Assembly (NCBI GenBank): GCA_964631325.1
Contig: CAZVWJ010000018.1
Coordinates: forward strand, 1 to 46,169
Direction: 5' to 3'
Origin: CAZVWJ01 sp964631325
GTDB lineage: Bacteria > T1Sed10-126
Length of the DNA: 46,169 bases
This document shows positions 24,970 to 32,991 of this stretch, piece by piece (the first letter of the stretch is position 1; every line of letters starts with the position of its first letter). Both the position numbers and the translations under genes were made by a program. The notes beneath the pieces are model-generated. The model saw nothing but the letters and a program-made list of their open reading frames with translations. It was not told the origin of the DNA and did not search any database.

Positions 24970-26706
24970 TTAATTCTTTGCTACGTCCAGTTTGCGAATA
25001 TATTCCGTTAACCGTTCCGTGGCCTTGCCGTCGACAACTTCCTTTGTTGCCCGGTGAATATTTTTCCAGCGGTCAACTTCCAACAACTTTGCAAATTCGG
25101 CTGAAATTTTATCTGGTTCTGTTTCGGGCATAAACAGGGGCCAGCCTAAATTGTTTTTGTTAATAAATCGCTGACTGTTTTCGTATTGCTCCTCGTTTTG
25201 CGCAATAATCATCGCCGGAATCTGCAGGCAGGCCACTTCGAATTTTGTTAGACCGCCCGCGTTCACCATCAGATCCATCGCTCCAAAAGCTTCCGCTGGC
25301 TGTTCCACGTAGCCCTCGTAGGTTACGTTTTCAGGATAAATGCCGTCCATCTCAGGTCCGTAATGGTGAAAAGTAAGCCGCGGAAAATCCGGCGCCACCT
25401 GTGCAAAGAAAAGTTGTCCCAGGTTCCGGGGATCGGTGCCGCCAAAACTGAGTCCGACGTCCGTGATTTTAAGCGGGATTTCGGAAATTGAATGTTGTTT
25501 GAACTCCGGGTTTAAAAACGCGTAGTCCGGCCCGTAAAATAGTTTCTCCGGAGGAAGTGATTCATTTTCCAGGGAATCAGGGTAGAGGTTGGGATCAAAG
25601 ACGGCGTCCAGTTCCGGCCGCCCGGCGCCGCGTTCTTCCAGTCCGATTACGTGCGCGTCTTCTTTTTTCATGGCCCTTATTAGCTCCCCTGAGCTAAATT
25701 TTCTATCGAGAATGACCACGTTCGCGTCAGTTCTACGCCTCCATTCTCTAATTATCGACCCCGACAGCTCACAGGTTGAACGATTTATTACCTGGGGTGT
25801 GGCGGGGAAAAATTCCTCGGTGGAGACTGGTTGGTTTACTTCCAGGGGAGGCTCGCCCACGTCTCCGAGCAGGAGAAATATCCAGTTAGCTGAATTAATT
25901 TGCGCCAGCCGTTCAGTGATGAATTTCGCCCGCTCCCAGTGCCCGTGGCCCCACTCCTGGCCCCGGTTCAGACAGTAGAGAATTCTTTTCGAGGGAGCGG
26001 TGTAATTTTTTTGTTCGACCGGAGAATTGATTTGCCCCAGTCCCTTGTTTTCGGTCAGTCGTTCGATTATTTTGGGCACGGGAGTAAACCAGCCGTGCTC
26101 CCGGAAATTTCCCTGAATTTTGCGCGCCAGCTTCAGATCCGCCCCCGTGTCCACAGTTAGCCGATAAGCGGGCGCCCGAAATTCTTCCGGCGGATACCAT
26201 TTTATCCCGCGGGCGGCTGATTTTTGCTTGATCCACAAAGTTACGTGTTCCCGTTCCCGCTGGCTGGTCGCCGCCCGGTCAGCCTTTTCCAGCCACTTTC
26301 GCCGGAAAACGCCGGCGCCGGTGCCGAGCGGAGTAAGATTAAAGGCGCCCCAGTCTTTTTTTAGGTTTTTTACTGCTGATTCGATCAATCTGGGAGAAAT
26401 AAACGGATTGTCGCCGGTTACCCGGACAATCGGATCCGCCCCGGGAAACTGCTCAAGCACTTTGATAAATCGGCCGAGTACGTCTTCCTCCGGGCCCCGG
26501 ACAATCCGGCAGGGCCAGTCTGCCGCTTTTTCCGCGAGCACGTCGTCTTTTTTGCTGTCCGGGAGAGCGAGCACCGGTTCCGGCAGGGCCCGGGCGGTTC
26601 GCCGCACCACGTATTCTAACAGGGGCCGGCCGCAGATTTCCTTCAGCGATTTATCTTTCAGCCGGGTTGAGCCCATCCGGGCCTGGATAATTGCCAGCGG
26701 CTTCAC
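24970..26706 (-). CDS. SpsF-like cytidylyltransferase fused to SpsG/PseG-like sugar hydrolase
   Basis: A 578-residue fusion. Residues 1-~225 are a COG1861/SpsF nucleotidyltransferase: IIQARMGSTRLKDKSL, then VRVTGDNPFISP with the metal Asp99 intact. Residues ~238-575 are a PseG/SpsG domain of the GT-B type (RILYCLNRGQEWGHGHWERA with the catalytic His near 254-256, and VGLSFGGTDPRNL, MVNAGGLTKFEVACLQIPAM). PseG removes the nucleotide from a UDP-amino sugar and PseF/SpsF attaches CMP to the final nonulosonate, so this protein could serve the first and last steps of the pathway whose middle steps are at 15-17 kb. It overlaps the CDP-alcohol phosphotransferase gene by 4 nt. Confidence 0.83.
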   Translation of the reverse strand: MKPLAIIQARMGSTRLKDKSLKEICGRPLLEYVVRRTARALPEPVLALPDSKKDDVLAEKAADWPCRIVRGPEEDVLGRFIKVLEQFPGADPIVRVTGDNPFISPRLIESAVKNLKKDWGAFNLTPLGTGAGVFRRKWLEKADRAATSQREREHVTLWIKQKSAARGIKWYPPEEFRAPAYRLTVDTGADLKLARKIQGNFREHGWFTPVPKIIERLTENKGLGQINSPVEQKNYTAPSKRILYCLNRGQEWGHGHWERAKFITERLAQINSANWIFLLLGDVGEPPLEVNQPVSTEEFFPATPQVINRSTCELSGSIIREWRRRTDANVVILDRKFSSGELIRAMKKEDAHVIGLEERGAGRPELDAVFDPNLYPDSLENESLPPEKLFYGPDYAFLNPEFKQHSISEIPLKITDVGLSFGGTDPRNLGQLFFAQVAPDFPRLTFHHYGPEMDGIYPENVTYEGYVEQPAEAFGAMDLMVNAGGLTKFEVACLQIPAMIIAQNEEQYENSQRFINKNNLGWPLFMPETEPDKISAEFAKLLEVDRWKNIHRATKEVVDGKATERLTEYIRKLDVAKN

Positions 26707-27659
26707 GGCAGCCAGCCCCGGAGAAAGTTGCGGTCTTTCTTCTGCATTTTATTAATGAATTTATTCCGCTCGGGGTCTGAGTCCGGGAGGCGGGCGCTCA
26801 GGCTCATCAGGTAATTCGCCCCGAGGTAAAAACCGATGAATTCAGCCCAGCCAGAAAACAGCCAAAAACCCGCCGGAAAGTAGCCACTTGCTTCCTGCAG
26901 GTAAATTCCACCGCCGGCTAACAGCAGGAAGAAAGCGAACCGGTTAATCAGCAGGCGGAGCAGTCCGCTCCGGCATTCAGTTGTTAACTTGTCTTTACCG
27001 GTTGGCCAGTGCACTTTGAGCAGATAGAAAAAAGAGAGCCAGATAAGCACGCCCAACAGGCTGATCAGCTTAATTCCAGGAAGAATAAACGGCCCGAGCC
27101 CCAGTAAAAAATAGAGGCTGTCCTGGGCGTAAAAGGGGAGAATTCCGTGGTTCCTCAGCCAGCGGTCAGCCGCCGGCAGGGTTTTATTTTTCTCTAACAG
27201 TCCGCCGGTCAGGCTGATCCAGACCCGCAGAGTTTCGTGCAAAATTTCTCCCGTGACCAGGAAAAAAGCGCCCAGGTAAAAGGTTGAGGGATTGCTATTC
27301 CGAACCATAAGCCGGAGCAGAAAACAGGCGAGAATAAAACAGTTGGCCACCCGGTCCAGCCCGCGGTCGAGGTAAGCGCCGAGAAAACTGGATTGCCCCC
27401 GCCAGCGGGCCACGTCGCCGTCAAATCCGTCAAGGACAAGCGCGCCCGCCAGCCACAGGGGAACGTAGAGGTAGGAAAATCCGGAGCAGATCCACAGTCC
27501 GGCCGCAATTTTTGTCAAAAAAGAGAGGCCGGTCCAGACGTGGGGAGAGACCGGCAGACGGACCACGACCGGCAGTAGCAGAAGTTCAACCGGCTTGATA
27601 AAAACCTGGGAAAAAGGCCCGTCCGGGGAACGTTGTAATTTCCTGTATTTTTTTAACAT
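26703..27659 (-). CDS. CDP-alcohol phosphotransferase (DIPP-synthase-like)
   Basis: A 318-residue membrane enzyme with 7-8 hydrophobic helices that forms a phosphodiester by moving an alcohol phosphate from a CDP-alcohol. The full catalytic motif is present: Asp77-x2-Asp80-Gly-x2-Ala-Arg-x8-Gly-x3-Asp98-x3-Asp102. The N-terminal layout (FSQVFIKPVELLLLPVVVRL, then a Pro before the next helix) resembles the di-myo-inositol-phosphate-phosphate synthase group more than phosphatidylglycerophosphate synthase, by my reading. It lies 4 nt after the PfkB gene and overlaps the SpsF::SpsG gene. With the CDP-forming domain at 31-31.7 kb it could make a cyclitol phosphodiester; the acceptor could be another cyclitol, a lipid or a glycan. 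Confidence 0.83.
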   Translation of the reverse strand: MLKKYRKLQRSPDGPFSQVFIKPVELLLLPVVVRLPVSPHVWTGLSFLTKIAAGLWICSGFSYLYVPLWLAGALVLDGFDGDVARWRGQSSFLGAYLDRGLDRVANCFILACFLLRLMVRNSNPSTFYLGAFFLVTGEILHETLRVWISLTGGLLEKNKTLPAADRWLRNHGILPFYAQDSLYFLLGLGPFILPGIKLISLLGVLIWLSFFYLLKVHWPTGKDKLTTECRSGLLRLLINRFAFFLLLAGGGIYLQEASGYFPAGFWLFSGWAEFIGFYLGANYLMSLSARLPDSDPERNKFINKMQKKDRNFLRGWLP

Positions 27660-27663
27660 TAGT

Positions 27664-28503
27664 TTAAGAGATCCTCTTCTGTATCCACTTCTGTCTCTGG
27701 TTTAATTCTTTCGTTGGAAAATCATAACGTATTCCCCGTTTTTCTACCACTAACGAAGCGGCGGCAGCGCCAAAAATCCCTGCTTCCAGGAGGGTGCTGT
27801 TTGGTTGTTGAAGTCGCCGGATAATCGTTCCCACAGCAAAAACATCCCCGGCCCCGGTCGGTTCCCGGGGTTCTACCGGGTAAGCAGGGATTGCGTTGGT
27901 CTTCTTTCCCCGGTATAAAGTCGCTCCCTGTTTCCCGTTGGTCACGAATAATTGTCCTGGTTCCGCCAGCTCAATTTTACTGCCTGGCAAATCTTCACTA
28001 CTGCAGAACCCCACCAGTTTTTCGTGCCAGGGAAGTTTGAGCTCTTGTAGATTTTTAACCGGCTTAAATCCGTTGCCGGTAGAATCTTTTAACCAGCCCT
28101 GCAGACCGGCGCCTGTCAAAATATTGTGTTCTGCTAATTCCCTGCTAATTTTCGGGTTAATTTCGCCGGCTACCGGTCCGAGGAAGACACCCTCGTAAGT
28201 AGAGAAATCAATCTGCTCAAAATTTAATTTCGTTGCCCGCTCCAGCAGTTGCATCTGTCTTTTTTCGTCCTGGTAGTGGTGGTAAAACCTGGTTGCCTGT
28301 TCGCTCGGGAGGTTTATAACTTTCACGTCCGGCAATTCAGAAAAAAAAGAGTAATCGTCCGGGACGGCGGTAAGCAGGGTGACTTTCAGGTCAAAATTGG
28401 CGGCTGTCGCCGCGGCGTAAAAAGCCGAGCCCCCCGGTCTTGTTTTCCCGTTAATTTCATCAACGGTTAAATGCCCGGCAATCAGTAACTCAGGAGAACT
28501 CAT
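27664..28503 (-). CDS. PfkB-family kinase, myo-inositol-kinase-like
   Basis: A 279-residue ribokinase-fold sugar kinase. The N-terminal LLIAGHLTVDEI..GGSAFYAAATA binds substrate, and the C-terminal REPTGAGDVFAVG carries the anion hole and catalytic base (Asp220). The segment GAGLQGWLK resembles the LQG[FY] motif seen in PfkB inositol kinases of archaea and plants, which I take as a hint that it phosphorylates a cyclitol. It lies 4 nt upstream of the CDP-alcohol phosphotransferase gene. AGGTG is about 14 nt before the ATG, rather far. A MITE-like element separates it from the SDR gene upstream. Confidence 0.8.
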   Translation of the reverse strand: MSSPELLIAGHLTVDEINGKTRPGGSAFYAAATAANFDLKVTLLTAVPDDYSFFSELPDVKVINLPSEQATRFYHHYQDEKRQMQLLERATKLNFEQIDFSTYEGVFLGPVAGEINPKISRELAEHNILTGAGLQGWLKDSTGNGFKPVKNLQELKLPWHEKLVGFCSSEDLPGSKIELAEPGQLFVTNGKQGATLYRGKKTNAIPAYPVEPREPTGAGDVFAVGTIIRRLQQPNSTLLEAGIFGAAAASLVVEKRGIRYDFPTKELNQRQKWIQKRIS

Positions 28504-29035
28504 ATATTTTTGTTTGCACCTACCGGAATTATTTTGACGCCAACAAAATCGGGTATTTTGAGATTTTGGTTTGCTACCCCGAGGTTTGAAGTTGATGTTT
28601 AACTCTTAATCATCAACTGGTTCCTAAATTGAACGGTTTCCATCGAAGAACCCATAACTCTCCGGATTCATTTCCGTGTGTATGCAGGACTAATCAAAGA
28701 ACAGCTCAAGCCATCAAGCAATTCGATGAGACTTGTTTTGCATACTTGACAGGGTATGTGTTCCATGCTCTTTTCTTCACCGCTATGGTGAGGATGCAAG
28801 ATGTCCTGTTTCTGGATTTATACAGTTCTGTATTGGGCCGCAGGAGGCGGTCCAAGAACTGTATACCTCGGAGACGACACGACCGGGGAGTCCCCGGCAA
28901 CGTATTCAATGTACGGCTTTGAGTCAGAATAACATTGACCTTATCTATAACCGTAGTTGAGACAGCCTCAATGGCTAATTGCGAGAATGATAGAAACAGG
29001 TGATATCTTACAGCCTCACCATAGAATCGTTCAAT
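28504..29035. repeat. Gap in the operon, mostly occupied by MITE copy 2
   Basis: No gene. About 110 nt of AT-rich leader (28504-28617) precede the PfkB gene; the rest is the MITE-like element described separately. Short frames inside the element have no coding character. Confidence 0.75.
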
Positions 29036-29040
29036 TTAGG
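28623..29040. mobile_element. MITE-like element, copy 2 (long form)
   Basis: About 418 bp with perfect 13-bp terminal inverted repeats (CCTAAATTGAACG and CGTTCAATTTAGG) and a perfect 5-bp flanking duplication TGGTT (28618-28622 and 29041-29045). It shares a ~100-bp core with copy 1 at 19477-19675 but has two extra segments (about 28637-28772 and 28885-28985). The inner hairpin keeps pairing while changing ATACAGCC/GGCTGTAT to ATACAGTT/AACTGTAT. The subterminal arms CTATGGTGAGG and CCTCACCATAG are perfectly complementary. The right end supplies the stop codon of the SDR gene. No transposase is encoded. Confidence 0.88.
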
Positions 29041-29779
29041 TGGTTAATTCACCGCAGGAAATATTGTAGGCCTGCCCGGTGATCGCGCTGGCCCGGTCGC
29101 TGGCCAGAAATTCAATCAACTCCGCCACTTCCTCCGGCCGAACGAACCGCTCCAGCGGTATTTCCGCTTCGATTTCCTCGCGTTTTTCCGCCGGTGAACA
29201 GTCGTCCCGCTCGGCAAAAATTTCCACGTCCGCGGCTGCCATCCGGGTGTCCACCCAGCCGGGGCAGACGGCGTTAACCCGGATCTCCGGGGCCAGTTCC
29301 CGGGCCAAGCTCCGGGTGAAGCCCAGGAGGCCGTGCTTGGAGGTCCCGTAGGCGGTATAATTTTCCCGTCCGTTTTTTGCCAGTCCCGAGGCTACGTTGA
29401 CTATACTGCCGCCGTTGGCCAGGTGGGGAGCGGTGTGCCGGGTCAGTTGATAGACGGCTTCCAGGTTTATCGCCAGGGTTTCTCGCCAGGTTTCTTCGTC
29501 TTTGTACGGAGCCTGCCGGCAGAGCCCGGCGTTGTTTACCAGCAGGTAAAGATACTTTTTCAGATATGGTTTTAACCTTTTTTTGAGGTGGGAAAAATTA
29601 GTTAAATCCGCGGCCACCGGCTCGAAGGCCTCGTGTTTCGCCTCGATTTCTGCCAGTTTCTTTTCGTTGCGGGCCACGCCAACCACCCGGTAGCCGGCCG
29701 CCAGCAGGCGTTTTGCTGTTGCCCGGCCGATTCCGGAGCTGGCCCCGGTGACCAGTGCTACTTTTTGCTCAGTTGCGAT
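29036..29779 (-). CDS. Short-chain dehydrogenase/reductase, possible non-canonical ATC start
   Basis: A 247-codon classical SDR that would reduce a ketone or oxidise an alcohol with NAD(P). TGASSGIG cofactor loop, NNAG, the catalytic Ser in NVASG, and YGTSK (Tyr and Lys) are all present; the C-terminal ITGQAYNISCG is typical. The cofactor loop lies upstream of the first GTG in the frame (29686), so the real start must be further upstream. Between an in-frame stop and the loop the only candidates are ATC (29779, with GGAGGGAG about 9 nt upstream) and a CTG without a ribosome site. The start overlaps the cyclase-fusion gene by 22 nt. The stop codon TAA lies inside the MITE end; before insertion the frame would have ended one codon later differently (Thr-Ser-stop). 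Confidence 0.8.
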   Translation of the reverse strand: MATEQKVALVTGASSGIGRATAKRLLAAGYRVVGVARNEKKLAEIEAKHEAFEPVAADLTNFSHLKKRLKPYLKKYLYLLVNNAGLCRQAPYKDEETWRETLAINLEAVYQLTRHTAPHLANGGSIVNVASGLAKNGRENYTAYGTSKHGLLGFTRSLARELAPEIRVNAVCPGWVDTRMAAADVEIFAERDDCSPAEKREEIEAEIPLERFVRPEEVAELIEFLASDRASAITGQAYNISCGELTT

Positions 29780-31692
29780 AAGCTAACTCCCTCCTTGTGC
29801 AGTTGCTTGAGCGCCGGCAGAATGGTTTCCTTCTTTACGGGAAATTGATACTGCCCCTCTTTTTCGTGAATCGCGCCGATCCGGGAGCAGAGAACAAAAC
29901 GCATTTCTTCGGATTGATACCGCTTGTTAAAGCGAATCATCTCCACGATATCCTCGAGCTCTAAATCTTCCGGAATATGAACGGGCAGGTCGTATTTTGT
30001 CAGCAACCGGCGGTGTTTATCAACAACCTCTTCTTCGACAATCCCCAGTTCCCGGCCGATTTCCGCGGCGGCCATCATTCCGATCGAGATCGATTGACCG
30101 TGGCCGAGCTGATAGGAGGAAAGGTATTCGATAGCGTGGCCAACGGTATGGCCGTACTGGAGGACCAATCCCTCCCGTTTTTCCTTGGGATCGGTGTTCA
30201 TCAGTTCAATTTTTAACTCGATATTTTTGCTTACGGCGTGGGCGAGAAAATCCGGCTCGTCTATTGCTCCCTCGTGGTCGAGGAAAAATTCAAAAAATTC
30301 CCTGTCCTGGCCCAGCGCGTGTTTCAGACATTCGCTCAGACCGTCCGGGAATAACCAGGCGTCCATGGTCTGGAGGACTTGCGGATCCACCAGGATTTTT
30401 TCGGGCACGTAGTAACTGCCGATTTGATTCTTGCCCCGCCCCGCGTTAAGTCCCTGTTTTATCCCGATTGCCGCGTCACACTGGCCCATGAGGGTCGTGG
30501 GAATATGGACCAGGCCGATTCCCCGGTAAAGGGTAGAGGCAATGAAGCCGCCAACGTTGCAGACGCAACCGCCCCCGAGGTTTATAATGTATGAGCCGGC
30601 GTCGATTCCCCGGTCAAAGATCAGGCCGACCAGCTCTTCGTAACTTTCCATGCTCTTTCCCGCTTCCCCTTCTTCGGCCACCAGCACCTGGACGTCCAGT
30701 CCGGCGTCGGTTAATCTAGCTTCCAGTTCCTGACCGTAAAGTTCGTAGACGGTCGCATCAGTAATTAACACGTGGGGGGAATTTTTGTTAGCCTCGGGAA
30801 TTAACAGGTGCGGATCAATATTTTCCAGGATACCTTCCCCGAAGAATACTTCGGTTAGCTGTTCTTCGGCAGTTGTAAAATGAAAAGTTGGATGCAGTGT
30901 GGAGTGGTAAATTGAAGTTTCCTGCGTGGTTTGCTTCTGTTTGACCCCCCTGACTGTCAGCTCTGTTTCCTCCCAAGGGACTTCGTCCGGGTCAACCATT
31001 TTTTCACCCCGGACCAGCGCTCCCGGCACGTCGATATCAATCCATTGTCCGGCTCCGATGTCCACTGCCCCGACTCCGGAGGAAGTAATCAATTTATTTA
31101 TTCCGTCCGAGAGAGTGACTGATTTTCCCGTCTCTTGTTCGGCCTTTTCAAGCGCTTCAACCAGTTTGTTGTCCGCGAGGAAGAGTCCCGTGTCCACCGC
31201 GTTGTATTTGGCCAGGCCTTTATCTATTTCAGTGATTTTGCCGGCTTCCGTGTTGACCCGGGTGGCATCGTCGAGATCATAAATTTCGTGGAGCTTGTGA
31301 TCCACCGCGAGTTTTACCGGCTCTTGCGGATCTTCAAGTAATTTTTGAAAAATTGCCTTTTCAAACAGGTGGTCACTCATGGTGAGGACAAAGGACTCCC
31401 CTGTTTCCCGGGCTCCTTTTAAAACGGACAGGCCCAGTCCTTCGCGCCATTGGTTGTTGTGAATAAACTGGAGATTGGTCTGAGGGAAGAGGCGGGAAAG
31501 TCGATCCTCGAGCAGGGCGCCCCGGTAGCCGGTCACCACGGTGAATTTATTGATTCCCAGCTCGGTGAGCCGGATTATATTCCAGCCGATTAACGGAATT
31601 CCGCCGAGGCGGACGAGCGGTTTAACCGTGTGAGCACAATCTAATCTACTGCCCCGGCCGGCAGCGGGAATCAGGGCATGGTTAACTTTCAT
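29758..31692 (-). CDS. Cytidylyltransferase (inositol-1-P type) fused to sugar-phosphate cyclase (DHQ-synthase family)
   Basis: A 644-residue fusion. Residues 1-~235: nucleotidyltransferase with IPAAGRGSRL, KPLVRLGG, and the markers of CTP:inositol-1-phosphate cytidylyltransferase, LTMSDHLF (103-110), ATRVNTEAGKITEIDKGL, VDTGLF and GQWIDIDV. Residues ~265-640: dehydroquinate-synthase superfamily, with NLGGGCVCNVGGFIAST, HIPTTLMGQCDAAIGIKQG, LNAGRGKNQIG, and metal ligands Glu454 (GLSECLKHA), His515 (YGHTVGHAIE) and His531 (LGHGQS). I infer that it cyclises a sugar phosphate and CDP-activates the resulting cyclitol phosphate. DHQ synthase itself is not excluded for the second domain, but the fusion and neighbours argue against it. 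No strong ribosome site is seen before the ATG. Confidence 0.84.
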   Translation of the reverse strand: MKVNHALIPAAGRGSRLDCAHTVKPLVRLGGIPLIGWNIIRLTELGINKFTVVTGYRGALLEDRLSRLFPQTNLQFIHNNQWREGLGLSVLKGARETGESFVLTMSDHLFEKAIFQKLLEDPQEPVKLAVDHKLHEIYDLDDATRVNTEAGKITEIDKGLAKYNAVDTGLFLADNKLVEALEKAEQETGKSVTLSDGINKLITSSGVGAVDIGAGQWIDIDVPGALVRGEKMVDPDEVPWEETELTVRGVKQKQTTQETSIYHSTLHPTFHFTTAEEQLTEVFFGEGILENIDPHLLIPEANKNSPHVLITDATVYELYGQELEARLTDAGLDVQVLVAEEGEAGKSMESYEELVGLIFDRGIDAGSYIINLGGGCVCNVGGFIASTLYRGIGLVHIPTTLMGQCDAAIGIKQGLNAGRGKNQIGSYYVPEKILVDPQVLQTMDAWLFPDGLSECLKHALGQDREFFEFFLDHEGAIDEPDFLAHAVSKNIELKIELMNTDPKEKREGLVLQYGHTVGHAIEYLSSYQLGHGQSISIGMMAAAEIGRELGIVEEEVVDKHRRLLTKYDLPVHIPEDLELEDIVEMIRFNKRYQSEEMRFVLCSRIGAIHEKEGQYQFPVKKETILPALKQLHKEGVSLSQLSKK

Positions 31693-31743
31693 CGAAACAA
31701 TTGGGGTACAAGCGAGATTGGGTCAATTTTTCACCGTTCCACT

Positions 31744-32991
31744 TTACAGGGCCCCCGGCTCGATAAACCCGTTTTCAGTTCCGTCCGGCTTGTAGCGCAC
31801 TGAGCCGAACTGGATTCGGTAAGCGTCCTCGGGGTTTTCCAGGGGAGTGTGAACAGTTATTTTTCTTTCTTCAAAATCCAGCGATTCAATGATCCCCAGT
31901 CCGATACAGACGTTGTCCTCCGTCGTAAAGCCAACCAGGACTCCTTCAACAATATCCGGGGAAACTGTCTTGACCTGGCCGTATTCGGAAAGTTTCTCCT
32001 CCGCGGTTGCCGATAATTTTCCATCGACTACTGCGAGCACACCTTCCCAGCCGGATAATTTCTCCGCGTGCAGGACTTCTTCCGCTTCAATCTGCAGGGG
32101 AGTGCCCGAGTCGTAATAGACTCGTTCCAGGCCGAATTTGTCCAGGTCGAGAGTTTTCACTTCCCGCTCCTCCATGTAACTTTTCATGCTCCGTTCCCGC
32201 AGGCCCTTTCTTTCCGAGGGGGGAGTTGGTGTCACGGCGTCGGAGACTTTAACTCTTTTTACGCGAGCGTCGGAGACAGTTTGCACCAGGTGCTCCAGTT
32301 CGTTGTCTTTCTGGAGCAGGACAATTTTATCCGGATCGAGCATGTCGATCTTGCCCTGTTTTACTGTCCGCCCCCCGTCTCCCTGGACCCAGCCGGTGGT
32401 GTCCACAATCAAGATGTCGGTATCTTCCAGGGTCTGGTCCGCCAGGTGGCGGATACCACTGAGAAAGGGGACCAGGTGCAGGCCCGGAGAATGAGCGCCG
32501 GTGAAGGCCAGTTCGTCCCATTCCACGGTGTCCAGGGCCACGGCCGGTTCGGCAACTTTAGTCAGGCCGATCGTCCCCGGTGGTCCAATGTCGCTCTGGC
32601 CGAGGTCACAGTCCATTACCCCCACCTGTTCGTAGTTGGCCAGTAAACTGTTGGTCAGGTAGGTGGAAAAGAAAGTTTTGCCGGTGTCCATCTCGCCGGC
32701 GACCAGCACACAGTCGTAATCATTACGGTTCAGTTCATCGGTCAACTCGTCCCAGCTTTCAGGGATGGTTCGCTCCTCCAGCTCTTCTATTTTATCCTGG
32801 CGGAGATTGTTTCCCTGCACTACGGATTTCGCTCTCCCTTCCACGGGAATGGTTTTACCGCGGGGGATCTCCAGTTCTTCCCCTTCCTCTAAATTGGCGC
32901 CAACCACTTCAATTTCACCCTCCAGCACTTTTAATTGCTGGGGACCTTCAAGCAAATAGATTTCACCTTCGGCTAATTCTAATTTATCCAT
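31744..32991 (-). CDS. Clp1/Grc3-like polynucleotide kinase family protein
   Basis: A 415-residue P-loop protein with the three-part Clp1 layout: an N-terminal beta domain (LAEGEIYLLEGPQQLKVLEG..), a central kinase domain, and a C-terminal beta domain (VLVGFTTEDNVCIGLGII..). Walker A is AGEMDTGKT (98-106); the family motif DCDLGQSDIGPPGTIGL (127-143) and IVDTTGWVQGDGG follow. Eukaryotic and archaeal members phosphorylate RNA 5'-hydroxyls. The substrate of bacterial members is unknown; in this operon a small-molecule or glycan-related role is possible. It shares one base with the gene before it, so coupling is tight. Confidence 0.8.
   Translation of the reverse strand: MDKLELAEGEIYLLEGPQQLKVLEGEIEVVGANLEEGEELEIPRGKTIPVEGRAKSVVQGNNLRQDKIEELEERTIPESWDELTDELNRNDYDCVLVAGEMDTGKTFFSTYLTNSLLANYEQVGVMDCDLGQSDIGPPGTIGLTKVAEPAVALDTVEWDELAFTGAHSPGLHLVPFLSGIRHLADQTLEDTDILIVDTTGWVQGDGGRTVKQGKIDMLDPDKIVLLQKDNELEHLVQTVSDARVKRVKVSDAVTPTPPSERKGLRERSMKSYMEEREVKTLDLDKFGLERVYYDSGTPLQIEAEEVLHAEKLSGWEGVLAVVDGKLSATAEEKLSEYGQVKTVSPDIVEGVLVGFTTEDNVCIGLGIIESLDFEERKITVHTPLENPEDAYRIQFGSVRYKPDGTENGFIEPGAL

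Noticed and set aside
28629..28960. Small plus-strand genes inside MITE copy 2
   Set aside because: They are absent from the shorter copy 1, have atypical composition, and lie across foldback arms.
29758..31692. Plain 3-dehydroquinate synthase (aroB)
   Set aside because: Not excluded for the C-terminal domain, but the N-terminal cytidylyltransferase and the adjacent SDR, PfkB and CDP-alcohol phosphotransferase genes, and absence of other shikimate genes, make it the weaker reading.
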